Positions 50,683-59,642 of a stretch of DNA of 64,000 nucleotides are shown in pieces. The stretch is taken from positions 124,001 through 188,000 of the forward strand of contig JADJSY010000003.1 of NCBI GenBank assembly GCA_016711435.1. Reading direction: 5' to 3'. Numbering within the stretch: position 1 is the first letter of the stretch; every line of letters begins with the position of its first letter. The notes below the pieces were generated by a model. The model saw only the letters and a list, made by a program, of their open reading frames with translations, did not search any database and was not told the origin of the DNA. Position numbers and translations under genes: made by a program. The DNA is from Lewinellaceae bacterium. GTDB lineage: Bacteria; Bacteroidota; Bacteroidia; Chitinophagales; Saprospiraceae.

Positions 50683-50800
50683 ATGGAACCCAAGAAAATT
50701 TAACCCGCTGGCACACAGGCTGCCCAACCCGAGCTATTTCGGCCTCGTGTAGCCTGGCAGACCTCAACCCGATCTATTATTCGCACGATAGAAGCACCCG

Positions 50801-51075
50801 TTACTGATCATCTTTGCGGCCTGTACCGATATCCTTTTGGGACCCATCGGAACGACTAATCCGGTACAAGACATATCCAAATCCGATAAGCAGGTGCAGC
50901 ATGACAATAGCAAATAATACAGTGGACATAATAATATGATTTTATGAACCACAAAGATTGGCGTGTCGCCGGCGTTCCAGCCATGCGTCAGGTCATGGGT
51001 ACCGATGACTGTTGTGTTGCTTATTATGCCTTCCGCCACGGCAGGTGTTCTGTCGCCATATTCAGTCATCTTCAT
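50801..51075 (-). CDS. Small membrane protein (42-aa 3' frame, possibly with frameshifted 5' part)
   Basis: ATG 50929 opens a 42-aa frame starting MSTVLFAIVMLHLLIGFG, one clear membrane helix, then YRISRSDGSQKD and a polar tail to the stop at 50801-50803. Upstream, in another phase, ATG 51075 or 51069 behind AAGGAAA reads MTEYGDRTPAVAEGIISNTT and then HDLTHGWNAGDTPIFVVHKI, running into the helix region. A single indel near 50930 would make one protein of about 90 aa. The 42-aa protein alone is the safer call. Confidence 0.45.
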
Positions 51076-51115
51076 TTTCCTTGATTTCCAGGTCATCAAG
51101 TTGGCCTGTTGCGCT

Positions 51116-52171
51116 TCATTCCACCACCTTTCCATCCCCGTACTTGTGGTTTTTATCTACCGCGTCGGCATCGCCCATGTAATGCGGATATACCTGAAAG
51201 GAGTTGGGATCCGCGTTTTTCACTTTTTTCATATTGAAATAGACGCCGTTCTTATCCAGGGTATATTTTTCATTCAGAATTTTGAAAGTCGCCACATCCA
51301 CCCCTTTAAACGCCGTTTCATTGATGTAAATGCCGTTTTTATCCCTGGCGTAGACCGTGGCGCCTAAGGAATGTTCATTTTCTTTAAACAATACAAACGT
51401 CTGCGGATCAGCGCCGGCAACCTGTCCGGATTCGAAGTATACGTGCTGCGCGTCTTTGGAGTATCCATTTCCGAGTAGTTCAAAACCGGCGGGATCGGCT
51501 CCGTTTATTTTATTTCCAAGATAAAATGCGTTGTGAGCATCTTTTGCAAACTGGTAATCCAGCACCTGAAAAGAACCATATTGACACGATATGGCTTTGA
51601 CCTCATATCCGCCATCGGAGTAGGCCTGTACATAATAATAATGCAGCGCATCTTTGGCATAGGCATCGTCTATCAGTTCGAATGTTTTTCCATCGCTGCC
51701 TGCAATGGGCGCGCCGGCTATGTATGCATGGATGTTGTCCCGGACGAAATGACCATTCAAAACCGTCAAGCTCGGAATATCCGCAACCTTAAACGTCTGA
51801 TTTTTTGACCAGGCCTGCGACTTGTCTTTTGCATAGCCATCGCCCAGGCTTACAAACGTAGCGGCATCGGCGCCCTCTAATTTTTGAACGCTACGCTTTT
51901 TAGTCATAAAATAATCGCTGCTTTCCCGGTAGCTGCTGAAATAAAACACCTGATGTGCGTCTTTACAAAAACAATCGTCTATGACCTCGAATGTGTGCGC
52001 ATCCACCTGCTCCAGCGTTACTGAATAATACTTGATGGTATCCAGGTTTTTGGTAAAACCATGCGGCAGTTTCCCCGCTTGCGCATTGGGGCCCTGGTTT
52101 TTATTTTTACAGGAAAAGAAAAACAAAAGCAGGCAAAGACTTAGCAAGCAAGTGATGTATGTAATTGTCAT
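51116..52171 (-). CDS. DKNYY-family lipoprotein
   Basis: The start is placed at ATG 52171 (MTITYITCLLSLCLLLFFFS), giving lipobox FFSC. The mature 330 aa are about nine DKNYY (PF13644) units: GYAKDKSQAWSKN, AYAKDALHYYYVQ, QFAKDAHNAFYLGNKI, GYSKDAQHVYFES, ending TLDKNGVYFNMKKVK. DKNYY proteins are surface lipoproteins of unknown role. The frame is intact. Confidence 0.85.
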   Translation of the reverse strand: MTITYITCLLSLCLLLFFFSCKNKNQGPNAQAGKLPHGFTKNLDTIKYYSVTLEQVDAHTFEVIDDCFCKDAHQVFYFSSYRESSDYFMTKKRSVQKLEGADAATFVSLGDGYAKDKSQAWSKNQTFKVADIPSLTVLNGHFVRDNIHAYIAGAPIAGSDGKTFELIDDAYAKDALHYYYVQAYSDGGYEVKAISCQYGSFQVLDYQFAKDAHNAFYLGNKINGADPAGFELLGNGYSKDAQHVYFESGQVAGADPQTFVLFKENEHSLGATVYARDKNGIYINETAFKGVDVATFKILNEKYTLDKNGVYFNMKKVKNADPNSFQVYPHYMGDADAVDKNHKYGDGKVVE

Positions 52172-52425
52172 GTTACAAGTTGAATGTCTGCAAATATATG
52201 TGTTCGCCCTGGCAGGCGTACAAGAGCCTAACTTCTCTTCGACGACGTACTTAAGTTTTTCACATCTTTGGAAGAAGTAATACCCAGGATTGCCTAAGTA
52301 AAGCAGCAAAATGAATCATCATTGAATCTTCTGTAACGCATTGACTATCATTGCCTTTTGGCCTTTGCCATTTTGCTCTTTAACTTATATGGCACCACGA
52401 TCATCCATCTGAAAATTTCGCCTAC

Positions 52426-54842
52426 ATGAAATGTTTCCTGTATCCTCTTACTGCACTGTTTCTGTGCTCGCTTTTCACCTTCCAGCTGCTTGCTCAACCC
52501 AGCTGGGAAAAAGTGAATGGACCCAATGAAACTATGAACACCATAACAGCCACAGGCTCCGGTGAACTGTTCATGGGCTCCAATAACTTCGGCGTTTTTA
52601 AATCGACAGATGCCGGCGCAAGCTGGGTCCCGGAAAACGCCGGTCTCCCGGATGTTGTGATCCGAACCCTTCAGTCATCGTCGACCGATGAAGTCTTTGC
52701 AGGGACCGGCTCCAATGGGATTTACAGGTACACTGCGGGCGCCTGGACCGCATCGAACAACGGACTTCCATCCAATAATTTATTGACGTCGGGTTTCGCG
52801 AAAGGAAATGCCGGTGAAATGTATATGATCGCTACCAATAGCGATATATACAAATGGAACGGCACTACCTGGACCAGCATTAAATTCAACCTGCCCGCGC
52901 TGGTCAGAACGGTGGTAGTCGGGTCAGACGGAACGGTTTATGCAGGGTGTTTCAACAGCGGCGTATATGAATTTAACGGCATCGGCAGCTGGACCAGCCT
53001 CGGTACCATGCCCAATTCCTTCATTACCAAAATGGTCATCAGCCCATCAGATATGCTGTTTGTCGCCTGCAACAGCAACAACATTTACCGTATTCCGGCA
53101 GCGGGAGGAACCTGGACGAGTATCAATACCGGGTTGCCTGTTTCCAATGCGACCGTGATGGGCATTGACGCCAATAGTAATTTGTTTTTGGGGTACCAGT
53201 CCGGTCTCTATGGCAGTATTTATCGATCTGTTAATGATGGGGACCTGTGGACGCAGGTCACCGGGTCGCTTGAAACCAGCCCATTCCTCGGGTTTGCTAC
53301 TACCGTCGACGGAGACGATTATATTTGTGGTTCAGGGGTTTACAAATCGAGCACCGGCGGCGCTTCCTGGCTGGATATGAATCCCGGGCTCGATGCCAGA
53401 AAAGTAATCAAGTCCTTCACCGCCGCTCCCAATGGAACCTTGTTCGTCGGTACGCAGCTATCGGGCGTATGGAGATCGACAGACAACGGATATACGTGGC
53501 AACAAAAAAACACGGGTATCACCACCTTTTTTTCGGATCAAATCACCTCGACGGCTAATGGAACCCTTTTATACGCCGCTTATATAGCAGGTACCACCAC
53601 TACAGGTGTATTGTTCCGCTCCACCAACAACGGCGATACCTGGTCGCAGGTCGCCTCCAACGGAACAGACCGCTATACCAAAATCAAACAGCACCCTTCC
53701 GGTACCGTTTGGGCGAGCGGGCGCTTTGGCGGCCCTGTCCTTTCTTTCTCCAACAACGACGGCGCTATGTGGACGAATCATCCGATCAACGCATTTTCCG
53801 CTATCTGGGATCTTGAATTTGATGGCGGCTCCATGATTTTGCTCGGCAGCGAATCGGAGGGTGTTTCCCGGTCTACCAACGGCGGAAGCAATTGGACAGA
53901 AGGAGTAGGCAATTCTGTCGACTGGTACGGCAATGTAATTGAAGTAGAATTCGATCAAAACGGGTACCTTTTTGCCGGTACAGATTGGTACAACAACAAC
54001 CTTTGGTTTTCTGCGCCAGGAAGCAACGGCAATGCGTGGACGAAGTTTCTCGACGCCGACCTCAATGGCGTTGCCGATGTTTACGACCTCGTATTTGACG
54101 TAAACAACAATGTATATGTCGCAACTAGTAATACGGCTTATAAAGATCCGGTCTATATGGCAACGGCCGGATCCTGGAATGCCAATACCAGTTGGGAGTC
54201 CGCTTCCGTCGGCCTGCCTCCCGTAGCGCCCGTCCTGGAACTGGGTTTTGACCCGGCGGGCTATATGTATGCTGTGTTTTTTGCAGCATCGGAAGAAGGT
54301 GGACTTTACCGATCTACCGCTCCGGTTAATACGGCACTTCCCGTCGAACTTACTTCATTTACAGGATATCGCCGCAACAACAACATTTACCTGAAATGGA
54401 GTATTGCCAGGGAAAGCATGAACAAAGTATTCCTCATAGAAAAAAGCATAGACGGTATACATTTTAACAGTATCGGGGAGGTCCCGGGACAGGACAATAC
54501 GGGACCTCACGATTACGCATTTACAGATTTCGGGGTTTCGCCCGCCACCTGCTACTACCGTTTGCATCAGTTGGATTTCAATGGGAAAGGCGCCTATTCA
54601 TCCATCATTGTGCTCTCTGGCAGCGGCGAGCCGGAATTCCAGATTGCTCCAAATCCTGCCCACGAAGAATTGCGTTTCTCAGAAAACCTGAGGCCTTCGA
54701 TATCATAAATGTGTTCGGGGAAATCAAAATGTCAAATGTGATGGCCACAAATCATATCAATATCGCGCAGTTGCCCGATGGAATTTATTTCATTCGCAGC
54801 GGGCGGCGGGCGGTTCAAAAATTTGTGGTGAAACATGAGTAA
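52426..54842 (+). CDS. T9SS-exported BNR/beta-propeller protein (one frameshift at the sorting domain)
   Basis: About 805 aa. A signal peptide (LFLCSLFTFQLLAQ) precedes a beta-propeller of BNR/PSII-assembly-factor type repeats (GVFKSTDAGASW; GVWRSTDNGYTWQQ; GVLFRSTNNGDTWSQ). Then comes a fibronectin-like ELTSFTGYRRNNNIYLKW domain common before T9SS tails. A missing G near 54687 stops the long frame after SENL; the other phase continues EAFDIINVFGEIK and FIRSGRRAVQKFVVKHE to 54842, the type A sorting tail. It is secreted or surface bound; function unknown. Confidence 0.85.
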
Positions 54843-54871
54843 GACCTTGTGCCGAGGTGGCCGTTGTTGGC

Positions 54872-54932
54872 GTCCCCGCCAACAATAGAGCCATTCCAGT
54901 TATCACCCTAATGCAGTTTTGTTGGCGGGGAC
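54872..54932. repeat. Short inverted repeat after the propeller gene
   Basis: GTCCCCGCCAACAA (from 54872) pairs with TTGTTGGCGGGGAC (ending 54932). It lies between two convergent genes and may be a terminator or a small dispersed repeat. Confidence 0.55.
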
Positions 54933-54976
54933 GACAATGGCGGGTATTGGGATTTTGTGACGGTGTTTGGGTAAAC

Positions 54977-55600
54977 TCACTCCACCCTTTTCTCTTGCTC
55001 CACCGGCTCCCCACCCACCGGCGCCTTCTTCGGCGCAAACGACAATCCCACGGCGGTCAGCACAATCACCAGCAAAATCCGGATAGAATTGCTCAGGGAG
55101 ATACGGAACTGCCGGGTCAGAAAATGGTAACTGGGGGGCAGGCAGATGATGGTCGCTGCAAGTGTAAACGCGAAGGGAATCCAGTGTTGCTGGATCAGGG
55201 AACCCAGGCAAATCATCATCATAAAGGCTGCGCACATCCAGAACAGGCCGTTGCCGATACCGGACGGAATAGTCACTTGTTTTGGTGTGTCGGCAGCAAT
55301 ATGATGCTGCGCCTGCTGAAAAAAGGAATCAGGCAGGTCGTTCAGCAAGTCCAGCAAGGCAAAGTTCACCCGGTTGACTTCCGTATTCAGGTCGCCGGCG
55401 TCGATGAGGCCCAGGTGGTGGTTTTCCTGCACGGCATTTAATTTGCCGGACAGCAAAACCAAAGCATCGTATTTATCCGATACCAACCTGTCCGCATGCC
55501 GCATGTTATGCGTATTGATCAGAGCAAATAATTCTTCAAACAGGGCTTCCGTTGCGTTTTCAGCCAAAAGCGTTTTGAAATAAGCGCGATTCTTTTCCAT
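54977..55600 (-). CDS. Membrane protein with N-terminal effector-associated domain (EAD)
   Basis: The 207-aa protein starts with a helical domain (TEALFEELFALINTHNMRHA; YDALVLLSGKLNAVQENHHL; EVNRVNFALLDLLNDLP) that matches by eye the EAD family of small adaptor domains described in NTP-dependent conflict systems. From residue 112 there are membrane helices (LFWMCAAFMMMICLGSLI; PFAFTLAATIICL; ILLVIVLTAVGLSFA) and a short tail. EADs recruit effectors to STAND or protease hubs with the matching EAD. No such hub is nearby, so any partner must be elsewhere. The frame is intact. Confidence 0.65.
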   Translation of the reverse strand: MEKNRAYFKTLLAENATEALFEELFALINTHNMRHADRLVSDKYDALVLLSGKLNAVQENHHLGLIDAGDLNTEVNRVNFALLDLLNDLPDSFFQQAQHHIAADTPKQVTIPSGIGNGLFWMCAAFMMMICLGSLIQQHWIPFAFTLAATIICLPPSYHFLTRQFRISLSNSIRILLVIVLTAVGLSFAPKKAPVGGEPVEQEKRVE

Positions 55601-55710
55601 GGCATTGGTGGCTCAAATGGATTTTATCGGCAAATGTACGTTGAGTTATCCGTTATTGGTTATTGGTTATCCGTGTTGATACTCAAGCATTTGCAAAGAA
55701 TCTAATCAAA

Positions 55711-55862
55711 ACCACAACGGACACAAAGTGGTTTCACAAAGGACACTAAGCGTAGAGTTGACCACAATATTTTAGTCATTTGTGATGATTTATGCCAGCC
55801 TGCAGTGATTAGTAGGATGGTCAACTCTCGCTTAGTGCCTTGGAACCACTTGCCGTTGTGGT
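55711..55862. repeat. Large imperfect inverted repeat
   Basis: accacaacggacacaaagtg (from 55711) pairs with cacttgccgttgtggt (ending 55862). ctaagcgtagagttgacca (ending 55763) pairs with tggtcaactctcgcttag (from 55818). The tagagttgac word is also found in the recN repeat (16917), hinting at a related family. Just upstream (55641-55677) is a ttattggttattggttatcc word repeat. Confidence 0.75.
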
Positions 55863-55926
55863 AAAAAATCGCGCGGTTCTGTAAAGACTTGTATGCTTAC
55901 CGTAGTTTGCAACGCACTTCAGACTA

Positions 55927-56856
55927 TCACACGCCTTTTTCAACTAAATACCGTTCCGCGTCCAACGCAGCCATACAACCGGTACCCGCAGCGGTGACCG
56001 CCTGACGATAGATTTTGTCCTGCGCGTCGCCGCTGACAAATACGCCTTGCACTTTGGTAAAAGTGCGTCCGGGCGTCGTGAGCAGGTAGCCGCTTTCATC
56101 GCGGTCGAGCCATTCCTCAAAAATATCCGTATTGGGCTGGTGGCCGATGGCGACAAAAAATCCCGTCACATCCAAGGTGCTGATTTCCTGCGTTTTATTG
56201 TTGCGAATCCGAACGCCCGTTACGCCATCCGTACCCAGCACTTCTTCGGGAGAAGTATTCCAGTGTACAATCAGATTGGGCGTATTCAGCACGCGCTCCT
56301 GCATGATTTTGGAGGCGCGCATTTCGTCGCGGCGCACCAGGAGATGCACTGTTTTACAAATTTTAGCGAGGTAAGTACTTTCCTCCGCTGCGGTATCGCC
56401 GCCGCCGACAATAGCCACGTCCTGTTTGCGGAAGAAAAAACCGTCGCAGACCGCGCAGGCGGAAACGCCGAGGTTTTGCAAGCGGTCTTCACCCGGAATA
56501 CCCAGCCATTTGGCGCTGGCGCCCGTTGCAATGATTACGGTATGGGCATGGATTTCCTCGCCGGCTTCCGTCCAGACCTTGTGAACCGGTCCGCTGAAAT
56601 CGACTTTCGAGATTTTTTCATTGCGGACATCCGTCTCAAAACGCAGCGCCTGCTTTTTGAAATCTTCCATCATTTCCGGGCCGTTGCGCCCATCGGGATA
56701 GCCGGGGTAGTTTTCCACATCATTGGTTATCATCAACTGGCCGCCTGGTTGCGGGCCGGTGAACATCACGGGGTTGAGACCTGCCCGTGCAGCATAAATC
56801 GCCGCCGAATAACCCGCAGGGCCGGCGCCGATGATCAAACATTTTAATTTTTCCAT
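55927..56856 (-). CDS. trxB: Thioredoxin reductase TrxB
   Basis: The 309-aa FAD/NADPH enzyme reduces thioredoxin. FAD motif GAGPAGYSAAIYAARAG (about residues 10-26), redox pair in SACAVCDGFF, NADPH motif VGGGDTAAEE and HLLVRRDEMRAS, and C-terminal FVSGDAQDKIYRQAVTAAGT G are all present. The spacer of the active site is Ala-Val where the usual is Ala-Thr. The length is normal and the frame intact. A -7 element lies 9 bases upstream. Confidence 0.96.
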   Translation of the reverse strand: MEKLKCLIIGAGPAGYSAAIYAARAGLNPVMFTGPQPGGQLMITNDVENYPGYPDGRNGPEMMEDFKKQALRFETDVRNEKISKVDFSGPVHKVWTEAGEEIHAHTVIIATGASAKWLGIPGEDRLQNLGVSACAVCDGFFFRKQDVAIVGGGDTAAEESTYLAKICKTVHLLVRRDEMRASKIMQERVLNTPNLIVHWNTSPEEVLGTDGVTGVRIRNNKTQEISTLDVTGFFVAIGHQPNTDIFEEWLDRDESGYLLTTPGRTFTKVQGVFVSGDAQDKIYRQAVTAAGTGCMAALDAERYLVEKGV

Positions 56857-56864
56857 ATCAGGTG

Positions 56865-56872
56865 CAAAAGTA
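56865..56872 (-). promoter_or_regulatory. Putative -7 element of trxB
   Basis: On the minus strand TACTTTTG matches TAnnTTTG and lies 8 bases before the ATG, giving an almost leaderless transcript. No TTTG -33 box is clear. Confidence 0.45.
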
Positions 56873-57130
56873 GGTACTCAGCCGCCGAAAATAGGTATCA
56901 CTTTCACTTTTTGAGCGGATATTTGTATAAAATGTTGCGGCGGAGACGAATTGTTGGATTCTTTAAAAAGTGCCACAACCAAGTTGAATTTTCATAAACA
57001 GTCCCGGCGCCTTTGAGTTTAAAAAAACTTGCAGCTCCATTTCCCCACCATGAAATCTTTTTGCCCTTTTTCCGGTTAACACTCTCTCACGATTCACAAC
57101 TCACTACTCACGATTCACCACTCACATAAA

Positions 57131-57832
57131 ATGGTTCGCCAATTCGCCATTTCCGACATGCACGGTTGCAGCAAAACCTTCACCGCTTTGCTGGATAAAC
57201 TCGCATTGTCTACTTCAGACGAACTGTACCTGCTGGGCGATTACGTGGATCGGGGGCCTGATTCAAAAGGGGTGCTGGACACCATTTTTCGGCTTCAAAA
57301 AGAGGGTTACCAGGTACATTGCCTCTGCGGCAACCACGAAGAACTGGTGTTGCAGGCTGCAAAGGGCGATTTTACAGGACTGGAACGCTGGTTGCTAACA
57401 GACGGAAAAGATACTATGGACAGTTTCGGGGTCGGATCGATCGCAGATATTCCGGCTGAGTACCTTCACTGGATGGCTGCCCTACCCTATTACCTGGAAG
57501 TCGGTCAGTACCTGCTGGTACATGCCGGTCTGGATTTCAGTTTGTCCGATCCTTTATCCCGGAAGGAGAAAATGTGCTGGATTCGGCATTGGTACGACGA
57601 CATTCGCTACGATTGGCTAAAAGAACGGATCATCATCCACGGGCATACGCCTGTTTTCACACAAACTATTGAGGATCAATTATCTGCGTTAAATAAAAAC
57701 CGCTATCTGGATATTGATTCCGGTTGTGTTTTTTCCCACGAACGATTTATCAACAAAGAAGGACTGGGTTATCTCTGCGCGTTCGATATGGTGAACCAGA
57801 CGATTTTGTTTCAGCAGAATGTGGATTATTAG
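57131..57832 (+). CDS. PPP-family serine/threonine protein phosphatase
   Basis: The 233-aa metallophosphoesterase shows the three PPP signatures: SDMHGC (metal ligands), LGDYVDRGPDS and CLCGNHEELV, with later His in LVHAGLDFS and HGHTPVF. It resembles bacterial PrpA/PrpB-type phosphatases. It likely dephosphorylates Ser/Thr/Tyr proteins or small phosphates. The leader (57082-57127) is a ctcacgattcacaactcact word repeat. Its TAG overlaps the TAA of the convergent FG-GAP gene. Confidence 0.88.
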   Translation: MVRQFAISDMHGCSKTFTALLDKLALSTSDELYLLGDYVDRGPDSKGVLDTIFRLQKEGYQVHCLCGNHEELVLQAAKGDFTGLERWLLTDGKDTMDSFGVGSIADIPAEYLHWMAALPYYLEVGQYLLVHAGLDFSLSDPLSRKEKMCWIRHWYDDIRYDWLKERIIIHGHTPVFTQTIEDQLSALNKNRYLDIDSGCVFSHERFINKEGLGYLCAFDMVNQTILFQQNVDY

Positions 57833-59599
57833 TTCGCATCTTCCACCTTCACCACTTTTTCCGTAAAGGACAGCCGCTCCGATTTAAAACGCAGTGCATA
57901 AAACCCGGCAGCAATAGAGAGAAAATTCAGCCTGAGTAAATCATTGCTTAGCCATTCATACTGATCGGAATTTAACCCTACCCTTTTTCCGTCGGCAGCA
58001 AAAACGTCCACGGATAAAAAGTCTTGTTGCATTGCCTCCGAAAATGAAATAAACGCGGCGACCCCGGTTCGGGTTGGGGAAAAGCGTGTAAGTGAGTGAC
58101 AAATCCGGTTTGGGCAAAAAGAAAGAGTCGATCCTGGTTCCAATCAGCGTAGTATCTATCCATGCAAGCGTATTATTGGAAAAATGATAATACCCATGTA
58201 AGGTGTCTATCAAAATCCCGCCGCAGGTACTCCGTGTAAGTAAATGAATCGTATCCTGGAAGGTAGTCGTTTGTATCCAGTTTTGGGTGATTTGCAAGGT
58301 ATCCGTCCGAACGAGACGCACGTAGTTGACCGTATCCGTGCTTGTTTTCGTATAGATGGACTGGGCAATCATTGTAGTATCCATTTGAGTTGTAATATGG
58401 ATACCTTCAAATGTGATCGCAGAGGTAGTTGGATTAAAAATCGAATTTTGCCCGTTGTTATACAGCAGCACGATTCCCGTATTGCTGCTTGCGATAGCAA
58501 CGTCTTTCATGCCATCCTGATTCAGGTCACCGACAGCCAGTCCTCTGGAGTTGAAATGCGATGAATTAGGCACATCAAATTGTGTATAACTACTGTACTG
58601 ACCGGCCGGCGTGCCATTATAAACCGACATGCGAAGCCAGCCGCCGTGTACCACGACAATCTCATCATATCCATCACAATTCACATCGGTTACTACCACA
58701 GGTTCGGGTATATCATAGGCTTGCCGGACAACAGGCGGTGAAACAATCCCATTATTTCCCTGTATCCACAGGTTGAGGTTTGCTGCGGGTGTGTTCCAGG
58801 GCGAGGTGGTGACCAGATCGTTTTTACCATCTCCATTCAGATCTCCCACCCCGATGCCGTACGGCGTAGTGGGAAAACCCGGTTGTCCCGCGGGCAATAA
58901 AAACGAGGGAGGCGACAGCGAACCATTATCCTGTTGGGAGTACAAAACCAGCCCTCCGGTCGGATAGGCGGAAATAAATACCAGGTCATCCAACTGGTCA
59001 TTGTTGAGGTCGGCAATTTCCACGTTTCGGAAATCACTGAAGGGCGTAGTCATCTGTTGCGTAAAAAAAGAACCGTCGGGCATTCCGAAATGCAGTGTTA
59101 CAAAAAAATTACCTCCATTGGCTACCGCAATATCTGTAAATCCGTCGTGGTTCAAACCGCCCTTCGCAAGACTACAGCCATATTGGCCGGAAAAAATATT
59201 TACAACAGGGTCGAATCCGCCGGAAACGCTACTGTAAAATATCCCGATGGAATCGCCATGCGTAAAAATAATATCCGGCAGGCCGTCATGGTTGAGATCG
59301 TCCGAAACCATGGCACGATTCCCTTGAAAAGTTTCGGGACCAGAAAATACCTGCGGCGTATCGAGTAGCCGTTGCTCATTCTGGTAATAAATCAATAACT
59401 TATAATTGGAATCTCCAAGAAATGAATAACCCGTCATAGCGGCCAGGTCATTCCTGCCGTCCCGGTTAAAGTCTGCGATAAGCACAGATTCCGGCGGAGC
59501 GCCTGTCGGTATATTCTGGTAGGCCTGAAAGGAGATTTGTGCGGACAAACCCGGTTTTAGGAAGATTAACCACACAATAGTGTACAAAAAACGGCTCAT
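57829..59599 (-). CDS. T9SS-exported FG-GAP/VCBS repeat protein (one frameshift)
   Basis: About 589 aa. It has a signal peptide (FLYTIVWLIFLKPGLSA) and seven or more FG-GAP (VCBS) repeats with calcium-binding-like words (IADFNRDGRNDLAAMTGY, VSDDLNHDGLPDIIFTHGDS, VGDLNGDGKNDLVTTSPW, VGDLNQDGMKDVAIASSN), an integrin-alpha-like propeller. A one-base indel near 58063 shifts the frame after FPNPNRG; the other phase gives the T9SS type A tail (AAFISFSEAMQQDFLSVDVF ... KVVKVEDAN). It is a secreted propeller protein of unknown role, convergent with the phosphatase gene. Confidence 0.85.
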
Positions 59600-59642
59600 A
59601 GTTTAAATCAAATGAAAGGGTGACAGCGCATAACGCGCATAT

